Source: Hemibagrus wyckioides (Eukaryota > Chordata > Actinopteri > Siluriformes > Bagridae). Taken from it: DNA of 64,000 nucleotides. The position numbers were made by a program, and so were the translations under genes. Location: assembly GCF_019097595.1 (NCBI RefSeq), contig NC_080731.1:21476366-21540365 (forward strand). Direction: 5' to 3'. This document shows positions 1-22,300 of the stretch, in pieces. The stretch's first letter is position 1, and each line of letters begins with the position of its first letter. The notes under the pieces were generated by a model. The model saw nothing but the letters and a program-made list of their open reading frames with translations, did not search any database and had not been told where the DNA came from.

Positions 1-388
1 GGAAACAGTTTGGGGATGACCCCTTCCTGTTCCAACATGACTGCACACCAGTGACCAAAGCAAGGTCCATAAAGACATGGATAAGCGAGTTTGGTGTGGA
101 GGAACTCAACTGTCCTGCACAGAGTCCTGACCTCAACCCCATAGAACACCTTTGGGATGAATTAGAGTGGAGACTGTGAGCCAGACCTTCTCATCCAACA
201 TCAGTGCCTGATCTCACAAATGCGCTTCTAGAGGAACGGTCAAAAATTCCCATAAACACACTCCTAAACCTTGTGGAAAATCTTCCAAGAAGAGTTGAAG
301 CTGTTATAGCTGTAAAGGGCGGGACAACTCCATATTACATTCATGTGCATGGAAAGACAGACGTCCCAAAACTTTTGGCAATATCGTG
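1..388 (+). mobile_element. Tc1/mariner element, 3' part with degenerate transposase
   Basis: The sequence reads as the C-terminal third of a Tc1-type transposase. It has the same order of motifs as the fuller copy near 16.1-16.5 kb (WEQF, FQHD, the [11 protein letters not shown] block, then LLNLVE and RRVEAVIA). It ends in a Tc1-like terminal repeat (cttttggcaatatcgtg) at about 370-388. An in-frame TGA shortly after the LWDELEW segment shows it is dead. The 5' part lies outside the window. It sits in an intron, or beyond the last visible exon, of the minus-strand susd1 gene and does not belong to that gene. Confidence 0.85.
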
Positions 389-482
389 TGTGTTAATATT
401 ATACTACAGCAAAATGTTGTTGTAAACTGTTGCTAAGGAAACGACTATTTGTGGTTAAGTTACTGTGTGTGTGTGTGTGTAC

Positions 483-10934
<10,452 letters not shown>

Positions 10935-11820
10935 AGCCGCTCCTCTTCACTCTCTCTTCTTCATCCTATTCTCCCTCTCCTCATCCTGAAGTGAAGGACA
11001 GAAGGCTGGAGATAGAGATGGGGGTTGGCGGTTAACTGAGGACTCTCTCGCGTTCTCACACACACACACACACACACACAGAGGCACACTAAGGGAAATT
11101 TGTGGTTTTGTCACTGTGATGTGTTGACATGTTCAGTTACACATAAGGGTGTGTGAAAGAAACTTTCTGGCACACACCCACACTGCGGAGTCATGCTCAG
11201 TGCCTGTGTGTGTGTGTTGATTACAGCTATTTTTAGGTGCGCAACTCTACCAAAATCTCACAACTGTGTAACGTCTGCCAGTTCATGGTGAAGGAAATTT
11301 CAATCATTTTAGAACACTGTGTGTGTGTGTGTGTGTGAGCACACGAGAGCCTAACTGTGTAAATGTGCATATATGTGCGAGTGTGTTTGTGTTTCCTACC
11401 TCTTGCGGCATAGGAGACTCTCGCAATTCTGCAGACACACTCCCATCCGGCTTCGCAAAGGAGAACTGAGCACACCAAACAGATCACACCCAGATCTTCT
11501 GTGCAGGTGGAGGCAGTGTAGTGTGTGTGTGTGTGTGTGTGTGTGTGTTGGGGGGGGGTTCAAGGGTCTGCTCAGGGTGGAGAAGTTATCTGTTCATGCA
11601 TTGGGAAGATAAGTAAACTCGGACCTATCATTACACACACACACAGGGTGGAGGCTGATGCTATATTGGGTGTGAAGTGGGAAAACACTCTGGATGTGAC
11701 ACCAATCCGAAGCAACAGTTACCTGATCTTTTTATGAGTATGGAGCTCACCATGGGATCATTTTAGCTCAATATTTCATTATTCGTATTTATTTCCACCG
11801 GTACGCCCATGTAGGAACAA
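10935..11820. other. susd1 upstream region, no other gene seen
   Basis: The stretch upstream of the susd1 start codon carries CA/GT microsatellites (for example 11310-11338 and 11520-11548) but no convincing TATA box or coding exon. The ATG at 10934 was chosen because it opens a hydrophobic signal peptide (LILLTVTVTIIT) that ends in a clean donor in the phase needed by the first EGF exon. Confidence 0.5.
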
Positions 11821-11823
11821 GGC

Positions 11824-12260
11824 CTAGTGAAAAATTCAATTCAATGTTATTTGTATAGCGCTTTTAACAATGAACATTGTCTCAAAACAGCTTTACAGAA
11901 CATAACAAAAAAAAAAGGAAAAGGAATTTAACCCATGGGATTAATAAAGTTCTTTGAATCAAAGCAGCTTTACAGAAGTATAGAAACAGTACAAAAGTCC
12001 TAGATGTTAGACAAAATTATCCCTAGAGAGCAAGCCAGCGACGGTGGCAAGGAAAAACTCCATTAGATGGTATGAGGAAGAAACCTTGAGAGGAACCAGA
12101 CTCAAACAGGAACCCATCCTCATTTGGGTGACAGCGGAGAGTATGATTATAAATGATTCTAAAGACCAGACAGTGTGATATGAACAATGTCCTTTCTGCA
12201 GTTATGTACAGTGTGACGCAGATACACCATATGTAGGACGTTAGTGTTAGCTGGTCCATC
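11824..12260 (+). repeat. Dispersed teleost repeat (short non-coding element)
   Basis: The text ttatttgtatagcgctttta, followed by attgtctcaaaacagcttta, a T/A-rich stretch and the aagaaaccttgagaggaacc segment, is a module I associate with high-copy non-autonomous repeats in fish. I cannot assign it to a SINE or DNA-transposon family from this copy. From 12260 to 13750 the sequence is AT-rich, with a poly(A) tract near 12314, and I recognise no gene. Confidence 0.55.
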
Positions 12261-13750
12261 TCTGGACACTATGATAAAGCTTGGGTTCAAATATTTTTTC
12301 TACTCCAGTAATTAAAAAAAAAAAAAAAAAAAAATCTTGTGGCTAATCTTCTCCCTTAAAACCTACATATGACTTACAGAACAAATCTGAACTGTTCTGG
12401 TGGATATGAGATCCTCTGTGGGATTTACTTGAACAATCAAGATCCTAGTCCTGACTATTTTTCTCATTTTTTCCCCATATATTTTCTTTCACTGGACCGT
12501 CTTGCCCTTTAGCTTCCCCATGGTCACTCTTTCGTATGAACAATATACTGTTTAAGGTGTCTAAATGTTTACTCTGGAAGTCGATTGTATATCAATTTGG
12601 CTCTGGTGTTTTAGTGTAAATAAAAATCAATAAAAATGATTATATAAAAATAAAAAATTGCTCAGAAAAAAGTTAACAAAGCAAAAATAGAAATTCATGT
12701 TGAAATCATGATATAATAAAGAAAACAAAAAAAGAGCATAATGAAAATCTTTATGGTTGTTTAAAGCCACATTCAACTAAAAATATTTCCACAGAATTTA
12801 CAAAAAATGTCCTTCATGCTCATGTGAACATGCTGATCATCCATCCCCAGCTCATCTGCATAGACACGCCCACAAAACTCCATAAAAGGTCACATGCCCT
12901 GACACTGGGGGCATGAAATGAGCAATCAGGGGAAGTGGAAGTTATAACAAGTAATATGATACACAGAATAATAATCAAGTGCTAAATCTTTAGTTTTTTC
13001 TTTAAAATTCACAGGAATTTTCTTAAATTTTGTTGATCACTCTTCACTCGTAACTCGTCTCTAATTGATAATGTTAGCCTAGCCTAACCCTGTGGGGATT
13101 TAGAACTCAGTACAATGTTAAAACTCTTAAAGTGCTGTCTGAAACACGACGCTTCTCACCACAACTGAGCAGGAAGAAAATTCTTCCTTCAGCTTCTGAT
13201 CGCTGATCCTCTGTGAGGTTCACGGACGAGTCGGTTCAGTGAATCGATTCTTTTATGTGAACGTTGAGTGCACTTTGGGAATCAATTCGAGGAGTCGACT
13301 CTATCGTGAAGGACACGTCACTTTCACACACAGACCTGAGTAAATAAAGAGTGTGGAAAGAAAGAGTTAATTAAACTGTGAACCTTTTCAGCAGATGCAG
13401 CTCCTGTAGGATTCCAGTACAGAAAGACTCTCTTCATGCTCAGGAATGTTTCCCTTTCAATTTAATATAAAATAATATTACATTAGAGAATATTAATTTA
13501 ATATGTATAGAGCTGTAATTTTTCTGATCTGGGCCTGAGGTGTTATTAATCACATGTTGGGTGTGTCTTCCATCCTCACTATGAAGGTTATCATCTTCTG
13601 CAGCAAACTGCTAATGAATCAAATAAAGATCTGTTTGGATATCAGACATCCGGCTGGATTTATCACGCTCACGTTCTGTGCTCATGAATCAAACATGTCC
13701 CCTAATTCCTAATTACAATCACAGACACCAACAACTGCAATCGAGACATC

Positions 13751-14537
13751 ATGGCCGAGCTCCACGGAGAAAGAACGTCGTCTTCAGAGACCTCACTTAA
13801 ATGCAGCAACATTGTGAAGACTCCTGTACCTCCAAAAACCACAACCACAAAGGAGGCGGAGCCAAACACAGCCCCTGCTTCAGAGGTGAATATTCTGTAA
13901 ATGTTCTTGTCTTAAACTTGCTTTGTTGAAAGCACATGATTAAAGAAAGTGTACAGTGCTGGTTTGACTTTATTTTTAGTGACTTTTCTGAAAAATATAT
14001 GTAGGCATTAATTTAGGAACAAATCTCATGTGTTACGCTGTCTCACCTGTTTAACTTAACTGTCTGAATACTAAATAACTTACCACTGGAGATATTAAAG
14101 CCTATTTTAGTACTACTACTTGTGTGTGTTTTTCCATCAGACTCGATCCCAGAAAAAGCCCAGGGAACCGGTCAGGTCCTTCATCCCTCTGACAGAAGAA
14201 GAGAAAGAGGAGGCAAAGAAAGCTAACATCGTTTTTGGTGCTCTCTTGTCCGACCACCTGACGCCCACACAGCCCACAGAGGGCAACGTTGTGGAATCTC
14301 CTGCCCCTCTAAAAACCACACCCCCAACAGGAGGCGGAGCCAAACACAGCCCCTGCTGTTTAGTGCTGTTGTGTGTAACATTACTTTATTTCAGTTTAGA
14401 AACTTCTAGGCAAAATGTCCACAAGAGACCAGGCCTGCTCCTCTTCTCCATCCCTCCAGAGGAGGAAGTGCAGCAGAAGATGGAGAAAGTCAACACACAG
14501 AGGAGAAAAGAACAAAACCAGACTGAGATGCAGAAGG
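13751..14537 (+). CDS. Unidentified small two-exon ORF, possible gene or gene fragment
   Basis: Exon A, 13751-13885, starts MAELHGERT and ends in a GT donor at phase 0. Exon B opens after a good acceptor (tttccatcag) at 14141 and continues in the same phase to a possible donor (cagaag before gtagaa) at about 14537. The product would be charged and proline/threonine-rich, with a central segment FIPLTEEEKEEAKKAN and a later Glu/Lys/Gln-rich, probably helical stretch. Both exons end near a similar module (KTT, then AEPNTAP in A and GAKHSPC in B), encoded by nearly the same DNA (ggaggcggagccaaacacag), so part of the ORF may be a duplicated or dispersed repeat. I do not recognise the family. No clear final exon or polyadenylation signal is assigned. 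Confidence 0.35.
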
Positions 14538-14689
14538 TAGAAAAGAGTTATTTAAAACTCTTTAAGCCAGACTTGATAACAATCTGAAGGAGCTTTCCAG
14601 CTGTTCCAGCAGGGAAAGAGGATTACATGACAGATACTCCATTCTGAGCAACTGAGTTTATAAAACTACGACCAACATGCTGCGAAAAT

Positions 14690-15150
14690 GGCGACCTACG
14701 AGGTGAAGACTGACTTGGAAGACCAGAGCCAGCGGGATAATGTAAGCATTATGAACTTACCAGAAGGTGAGGAGGCTGTGCCTCATGTCTTATGTCTCAG
14801 ATTCTCGACCTGTTAAGTTTCCTTCATTGACTGGTGTAAAAGCAGAGATTATGAGAGTCATCGCATTGCCCCGCCTCCCCCAAACAACACAGGCAGGCCA
14901 TGAACGGTCATTATGAAGACACTGACCGAGTTCGAATCCTTGGGGTGTCCAGGAAATCGTCAGTCATAGTCAACAGAAAAGACATCAGATTTTCGGCAGA
15001 TTACAATGCGTTCACCAAAAATCGTTGACCATCATTCATGGAGGTTACAAACAAGGCACAAAAAAGGGTTTTCAGACTTTTACGAGGTATCCAGAATGTA
15101 TCTGACTCCTAGGAATCATTATTTAATGAAGCTTTCCTACTCTTCTAACT
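14690..15150 (+). mobile_element. Degenerate L1-like LINE ORF1 fragment
   Basis: Translated pieces TDLEDQSQRDNV and NLPEGEEAVPH resemble the conserved coiled-coil/RRM border of L1-type ORF1 proteins, where a D-L-E-(N/D)-x-(S/R)-x-R-x-N-V segment is followed by LPEG. Downstream pieces in changing frames (DFSADYNAFTKNR, then KAQKRVFRLL) fit the C-terminal domain with several stops and frameshifts. This is a dead remnant. It could alternatively be chance similarity over a short region, hence moderate confidence. Confidence 0.5.
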
Positions 15151-15265
15151 GGAATTTTTGTTCAGTTTACTCAAGACCTGTATTCAAAACATTCAGAACA
15201 AATTAGCTAGTCTGCTAGCTGCCTTTACCAGGCACACTTCTATTTCTGAACCCTGTGACAAAATA

Positions 15266-16511
15266 CACTATATTGCGAAAAGTATTCACTCACCCATCCA
15301 AATAATCAGAATCAGGTGTTCCAATCACTTCCATGGCCACAGGTGTATAAAATCAAGCACCTAGGCATGCAGACTGTTTTTACAAACATTTGTGAAAGAA
15401 TGGGTCGCTCTCAGGAGCTCAGTGAATTCCAGCGTGGAACTGTGATAGGATGCCACCTGTGCAACAAATCCAGTCGTGAAATTTCCTCGCTCCTAAATAT
15501 TCCACAGTCAACTGTCAGCTGTATTATAAGAACGTGGAAGTGTTTGGGAACGACAGCAACTCAGCCACGAAGTGGTAGGCCACGTAAACTGACGGAGCGG
15601 GGTCAGCGGATGCTGAGGCGCATAGTGCGAAGAGGTCGCCAACTTTCTGCAGTCAATCACTACAGACCTCCAAACTTCATGTGGCCTTCAGATTAGCTGA
15701 AGAACAGCGCGCAGAGAGCTTCATGGAATGGGTTTCCATGGCCGAGCAGCTGCATCCAAGCCATACATCACCAAGTGCAATGCAAAGCGTCGGATGCAGT
15801 GGTGTAAAGCACGCCGCCACTGGACTCTAGAGCAGTGGAGACGCGTTCTCTGGAGTGACGAATCACGCTTCTCCATCTGGCAATCTGATGGACGAGTCTG
15901 GGTTTGGCGGTTGCCAGGAGAACGGTACTTGTCTGACTGCATTGTGCCAAGTGTAAAGTTTGGTGGAGGGGGGATTATGGTGTGGGGTTGTTTTTCAGGA
16001 GCTGGGCTTGGCCCCTTAGTTCCAGTGAAAGGAACTCTGAATGCTTCAGCATACCAAGACATTTTGGACAATTCCATGCTCCCAACTTTGTGGGAACAGT
16101 TTGGAGCTGGCCCCTTCCTCTTCCAACATGACTGTGCACCAGTGACCAAAGCAAGGTCCATAAAGACATGGATGACAGAGTCTGGTGTGGAGGAACTTGA
16201 CTGGCCTGCACAGAGTCCTGACCTCAACCCGATAGAACACCTTTGGGATGAATTAGAGCGGAGACTGAGAGCCAGGCCTTCTCGTCCAACATCAGTGTGT
16301 GACCTCACAAATGCGCTTCTGGAAGAATGGTCAAAAATTCCCATAAACACACTCCTAAACCTTGTGGACAGCCTTCCCAGAAGAGTTGAAGCTGTTATAG
16401 CTGCAAAGGGTGGACCGACGTCATATTGAACCCAATGGATTAGGAATGGGATGTCACTTAAGTTCATATGCGAGTCAAGGCAGGTGAGAGAATACTTTTG
16501 GCAATATAGTG
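15266..16511 (+). mobile_element. Full-length Tc1/mariner-type transposon, inactive
   Basis: The 1,246-bp element is flanked by TA dinucleotides (15264-15265 and 16512-16513). It has inverted termini, cactatattgcgaaaagtat at the left and its near-complement atacttttggcaatatagtg at the right. The length and the internal transposase are standard for fish Tc1 elements. It lies in the intergenic region between susd1 and the LDL-receptor-like gene. Confidence 0.95.
15367..16429 (+). pseudogene. Tc1 transposase pseudogene
   Basis: The N-terminal paired-type DNA-binding region is intact in frame (SREISSLLNIPQSTV at about residues 38-52, then the AT-hook-like SGRPRKL). The catalytic half follows with WSDESRF, the [14 protein letters not shown] motif, FQHD and the [11 protein letters not shown] block, ending at 16429. 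Between them, near 15645-15722, the frame shifts by one base and a TGA interrupts, so no full-length product can be made. The related fragments at 1-388 and 4390-4923 are further decayed members of the same broad family. Confidence 0.9.
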
Positions 16512-16513
16512 TA

Positions 16514-17010
16514 TATATCTCACACTTTTCCTCCTTGTAAATGTGTTGGTGTCAGATCTAATATAACTCAGTTATTTTAGCGCTGTAGTGTACATTATGA
16601 TGACTCTTTACAGATTATGTTTTTTTCCCAAGGCATTGTTACTTGCCAGTGTGTCCTGTCATAGCTATGCAAAGATCTGATTCCTAAAACAGTATTAAAC
16701 AGTTTTTGTTCTGAAGTCTGGTTTTGTGGCTGGGCTTAAAATTAAATATATTATTAATATTAATTAATAAATTAATATATAATCTTAATTCAAGTGTTGA
16801 AAGACTTAAAATTCTAACAGTAAACAGAGTTGAGTTCTACTGTAAGGTTAACCCTGCCTGGGATAAATGTTTGGAAATGATTTAGATGAAAATATCCATT
16901 AGAAACTTAAAAGTAATCAAAAAGTAATCAAATGTAATCAGTTACTTTACTTTTATAAAGTCACTGATAAGTTACACGACTTATTACATTTTAAACAGAG
17001 GAACCTGTAA
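16514..17010. other. AT-rich intergenic sequence
   Basis: No gene or element is recognised here. There is a short AT palindromic stretch (about 16740-16790). Confidence 0.4.
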
Positions 17011-17039
17011 TCTGGAACCTATTACATTTCCAAAGTAAC

Positions 17040-17640
17040 CTACCCAACACTGGCTATGACACTGAAGGACATTCAGGACTGGTGAATGACCTGCTCCTAA
17101 ATGTGCTGAAGACCAAGGAGATGGTGATGGACTAAATTTGATTGAGGCCATAATCATCATGGGCGAGGAGGTTGGAATTGTTGACAACTACAAGTATTTG
17201 TGTGTACACTTAAACAACAGACTGGACTGGAGGACCCAGACTGATGCTGTGTACAAGACGAGGATGAGCAGATTCAATTTCCCCGAGGAAGCTCAGATCC
17301 TTCAGTGTCTGTAACAAGATGTTGGAGATCTTCTACCAGTCTGTGGTTGTGAGTACCATTTACTGTGTTGTGGACAGCATCAGCGCTAGAGATGCCAGCA
17401 GGATTAACAAACTAATTGGCAAAGCTGGATCCATCATTGGACACAAACTGGAGGAAGAGGAGGTCACTGAACAAACTGCTCTTCATCATGGACACTCTGT
17501 CTCACTCACTCAGTGGAGCTCATCCTCCAAAAGACTTGTTCAGATTCGGTGTCACAAAGAACGTTACAGGAGATCATTCACACTAATATTGTACAATAGT
17601 TCACCTGTGTGTGACAGGTGATAACACTCACACTGCACTA
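17040..17640 (+). mobile_element. LINE ORF2 C-terminal fragment (CR1/L2/Rex-type)
   Basis: Translation in shifting frames gives VDNYKYLCVHLNNRLDW, a run similar to FLRKLRSF, then MLEIFYQSVVVSTIYC and INKLIGKAGSIIG. This is the post-reverse-transcriptase tail of CR1-like LINEs (YLG-x-x-L-(D/N)-x-x-L-x-W, LRKLRSF, YxSV(V/I)xS, KxxRxAGSVxG). Frameshifts and an early stop show it is a 5'-truncated remnant. The following 17640-18235 shows nothing I recognise. Confidence 0.75.
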
Positions 17641-18235
17641 CTACAACTATTAACACTATTTTTCTAGACTCTCAAGGGTCCTCATATTTATGATCAACGG
17701 CCAGATAGCACGTGTGTACTGTACTGTAATGTAAATACTGACCTAAACATGGTTATATCCACAACAGTGTTCCACATCATATCATTATAGAAGTGTGTGT
17801 TTAATTCATGTGTGTAAATGCAGTGTAAAGATGTCGTCCAGTTTATATTGAGTGTGTGTTCATGTCCAGTGAGAGGAATACACGGTGTTAGTTACACCAG
17901 GGTCAGTATACTGTGGGTGATGATATGGGTCGTACCTCAGCAGCCAGGTAAAAATGACAGAAGAGGAACTTTACCAGGAGGGCAGGAGTAGGAACTAGTG
18001 TGCCTGAGTATAGTGGGAGAAAACAGGAGAAGGTGTTTCTAGATGAAAGCTCAGGAATTCTGGAGATCTCTTGATGGAAGATGGAGCTTGAAGACCTCTG
18101 GTTCAACCCCTGTTCTTCTTAAGAGCATCACACGTCCTCATCTAGGGTCAGTTCATGACTTAATATCTGGAGCTAGTAAAGAGAACAAAAGCAAGATCAA
18201 CAACTTGTCTGTCTATCCATCTTATTGATCTATCA

Positions 18236-18342
18236 TGCAGATTTTCTTATGCATTGTCCAAATCAACAAACACAAACATTACAGATCAAACCTTTCAGCC
18301 TTCACTACTGTAGGATACAAATAAACTATGCCAAGGTTAAAT

Positions 18343-18386
<44 letters not shown>

Positions 18387-18739
18387 GATCATATTATGTG
18401 TTAGTCACGAATCATCAGTATATATACACTAGATATAATCTTATATTTATATATTTATTTATTTATATATATTTATGAGGATTATCCCATGAAGAGGTTT
18501 TAGTGCTGCATTCACGGCATGTCTGTATATTAATAGATGCACTTCATGGTTCTGGCCACCAGATGGCACCAAACCTGCACTGAGTTCAGACGCAGCTTTA
18601 CATCACCCACATATTAGTGTAATGGTCACGAAAACATGGTTCTTGGTTCTGCTCTTATTCATTGTCCACATCAAAAAACGCAAACATTATAGTTCAAGTA
18701 ACAAGCCTAGGAGCCTTTACTACTGTACTGTAAAATACA

Positions 18740-18773
<34 letters not shown>

Positions 18774-19000
18774 TTAATAGTAATAATAATAAAGTTTATA
18801 TTACACGAATCAACAGTATATACACCAGATGTAATCTTTTATACTAAACACTAAAGAGATTTTAGTGCTGCATTCACGGTATGTCTGTATATTAGTAGCT
18901 GCACTTCATGGTTCTGGCCACCAGATGGCACCAAACCTGCACTGAGTTCAGACGCAGCTTTACATCACCCACATATTAGTGTAATGGTGACTAAAACATG
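18236..19000. repeat. Tandem duplication of a ~400-bp segment upstream of the Lrp13-like gene
   Basis: Two copies, about 18241-18637 and 18649-18999, share attgtcca(a/c)atca-type starts, a contact with an (AAT/ATA)n trinucleotide run (18343-18384 and 18740-18793), and a nearly identical right half around tgcattcacggtatgtctgt. Each copy carries ccaccagatggcacc (18556-18570 and 18918-18932), which fits the vertebrate CTCF core by eye. The second copy ends about 400 bp before the first exon of the downstream gene. Confidence 0.8.
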
Positions 19001-19348
19001 TTAATAAACATTTACAAACGCACGTGAAATATTTTGAAAGTACCTTCAGTGTCTCTGTTAAAGGTAAGCTTACACTATAAAGCTTAAGGTACACTATATA
19101 CATGCACCTTTTCCAGGTAACAGATGCGCGTGAGTATGTTCAGGTTCTATGCATCACATTTCCCTGTGAAACAGATCAAGTTAAAAAAAAAACAAACAAA
19201 CAAGAATGTAAGGTTTAAGGAATTAAATGTGCTTTAGAAATCCCCCAAACCTCTGATATTTTCCCCCGGAACTAACCGTTAGAGTAATTATTAACTGAGT
19301 TATGACACAATGTCGGTGTGCGCAGGGCGGCTCGTGCGGCCGGGAGCC

Positions 19349-19355
19349 TATAAAT
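19349..19355 (+). promoter_or_regulatory. Candidate TATA box of the Lrp13-like gene
   Basis: TATAAAT lies 35-41 bp upstream of the chosen ATG at 19390, in a GC-rich stretch. If used with normal spacing, transcription would start only about 10 bp before the start codon, giving a very short leader. The assignment rests on the motif and position only. Confidence 0.45.
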
Positions 19356-19389
19356 GAGCAGCGCGTGCGCCGGGCCTCCGTTTGCAGCC

Positions 19390-22300
19390 ATGCGGGCGGT
19401 GCGGGTGTTGCGGGTGTGGTGGACGCTGAGCATGGCGCTCTGGACTCTGTCTGCACTTCTCCCAGGTCAGATTACAGCCTCAATCCCGGTGTATCTCGCG
19501 TGTCCACGTGTCCACGTGTCCATCTTCATGTTAGAAGCTCAGTGTGTGAAGATATCGAATTAAAATGAACGGCGCGTGAGCTGCAGCGCTTCACCCTAAC
19601 GCCACGTTCAGGACCTGTCCAATCAGGTGGAAGATACTCGAGGGCTTCATTAATTAACTTAATTAATTAGTAGGAAGAAACACAAGGCTTAGTGTTTAGT
19701 ATTTTAGAAAACACATCATGCATTAGCATGGTTTCTTTCTGATTGCACAGAAAAAGTTTTGTTTTTCTTTGTTTGGTTATCGAGTCTAGAAATAAACCTG
19801 TTCTCGTTTTTTAAGTGTTGGGGTTTGAGCAGGACGCAGAGCACGTGAGATCATGGCTGAACTGTGAAAGTCTTTGTGCCTGCTCTTCAATGCTCTGTTC
19901 CGAATCACAATCAAGTCTTTCCTTTCACGTGCACTAGAGCTAACCCAAGACTGAGCTGTTTTTGTATGCATTTGTATTTGATGGGTAGTTTTACCCAGAA
20001 TGCACCACCTCCCTCCTCTGTAATACAGGGTGTGTCGGTCATTGACTTACTGATGTTCATCTACCATGTACCGTTGTCTAGTCTGAAGTGTGTGTGTGTG
20101 TGTGTGTGTGTGAAAGACAGAAAGTGCGTCTGAAGTGTGTGTGTGTGAGCGAGTGTCTGGTGTGCGCGTGTGTGTGTGTGCGCGTGTGAGCGAGTGTCTG
20201 GCGTGTGAGCGAGTGTCTGGCGTGTGAGCGAGTGTCTGGCGTGTGAGCGAGTGTCTGGCGTGTGTGTGAGCGAGTGTCTGGCGTGTGTGTGAGCGAGTGT
20301 CTGGCGTGTGTGCGTGTGTGAGCGAGTGTCTGGCGTGTGTGCGTGTGTGAGCGAGTGTCTGGCGTGTGTGCGTGTGTGAGCGAGTGTCTGGCGTGTGTGC
20401 GTGTGTGAGCGAGTGTCTGGCGTGTGTGCGTGTGTGAGCGAGTGTCTGGCGTGTGTGCGTGTGTGAGCGAGTGTCTGGCGTGTGTGCGTGTGTGAGCGAG
20501 TGTCTGGCGTGTGTGCGTGTGTGAGCGAGTGTCTGGCGTGTGTGCGTGTGTGAGCGAGTGTCTGGCGTGTGTGCGTGTGTGAGCGAGTGTCTGGCGTGTG
20601 TGCGTGTGTGAGCGAGTGTCTGGCGTGTGTGCGTGTGTGAGCGAGTGTCTGGCGTGTGTGCGTGTGTGAGCGAGTGTCTGGCGTGTGTGCGTGTGTGAGC
20701 GAGTGTCTGGCGTGTGTGCGTGTGTGAGCGAGTGTCTGGCGTGTGTGCGCGTGTGTGAGCGAGTGTCTGGCGTGTGTGCGTGTGTGAGCGAGTGTCTGGC
20801 GTGTGTGAGCGTGTGTGAGCGAGTGTCTGGTGTGTGTGTGAGCGAGTGTCTGGCGTGTGTGTGAGCGAGTGTCTGGCGTGTGTGTGAGCGAGTGTCTGGC
20901 GTGTGTGTGAGCGAGTGTCTGGCGTGTGTGTGAGCGAGTGTCTGGCGTGTGTGTGAGCGAGTGTCTGGCGTGTGTGTGAGCGAGTGTCTGGTGTGTGTGT
21001 GAGCGAGTGTCTGGTGTGTGTGTGAGCGAGTGTCTGGTGTGTGTGTGAGCGAGTGTCTGGTGTGTGTGTGAGCGAGTGTCTGGTGTGTGTGTGAGCGAGT
21101 GTCTGGTGTGTGTGTGAGCGAGTGTCTGGTGTGTGCGTGAGCGAGTGTCTGGTGTGAGCGTGAGCGAGTGTCTGGTGTGCGCGCGAGTGTCTGGTGTGCG
21201 CGCGCGTGTGTGTGAGCGAGTGTCTGGTGTGCGCGCGCGTGTGTGTGAGCGAGTGTCTGGTGTGCGCGCGCGTGTGTGTGAGCGAGTGTCTGGTGTGCGC
21301 GCGCGTCTGGTGTGCGCGCGCGTCTGGTGAGAGCGAGCGTCTGGTGTGCGGGCGCGCGAGCGAGCGTCTGGTGAGAGCGAGCGTCTGGTGTGCGGGCGCG
21401 CGAGCGAGCGTCTGGTGTGCGGGCGCGCGAGCGAGCGTCTGGTGTGCGGGCGCGCGAGCGAGCGTCTGGTGTGCGGGCGCGCGAGCGAGCGTCTGGTGTG
21501 CGCGCGCATGTGTGCGCGAGCGTCTGGTGTGCGCGCGCATGTGTGCGCGAGCGTCTGGTGTGCGCGCGCGCGAGCGAGCGTCTGGTGTGCGCGCGCGTCT
21601 GGTGTGCGCGTGTGTGTGACTCCAGACGCCCGCTCGCACACGCGCACTCCAGACGCCCGCTCGCACACGCGCACTCCAGACGCCCGCTCGTGTGTGGGTG
21701 TGTGTGTGTCTGATAAGGTCTGCAAAGGGCTGGAGTTTTCTTTACAGTTGAACAGTAACTGATTAAACTCGAATAATGAATGAACCTCAGCAGATACACC
21801 AGACCTTTGGTGGAGATCATCACCAGGGGCCCTGTCCTTTCAAGTGACCAATTAATTAATATATGCACCTCGTAGTGTTTAAACTACTTTAAATGTTTAC
21901 CTTGACTTCTCCACCTGCATATGAGCAATCCAGAGTTCCTGATCTTCACATGGTGGTGGTGTTTCTCTCAGTAGGGAGAAGTTTCAGTGCCGAGAAGCCT
22001 CTGCACTGTTCGATTGGCACCAGGAGGTGTAAAGACGGCCTGCAGTGTGTACCTTACATCCATGTGTGTGATGGAGAGAAAGACTGTAATGATGGCTCTG
22101 ATGAAGAGGACTGTGCCACGGAGTGCAGCGTCGGTGAGTCTGGAATGATTCATGGTTAGCGAAGCTTAGCTCACAAACGCATGAAAACACAAAGTGGCTT
22201 CAAGAACGTTGTTCAGTTTAACATGATTTCAGTCAGGCCTGGTTTTGGAGTAGCTGCAGGATGGAACACCGGCTCAGATCTCAGTTTTGTTGTAAACATA

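Noticed and set aside
20047..21868. Three overlapping minus-strand frames of 539-596 codons rich in His/Thr/Arg
   Set aside because: Translation of the GTGTGAGCGAG minisatellite in intron 1 of the plus-strand LDL-receptor-like gene, with no independent coding features.
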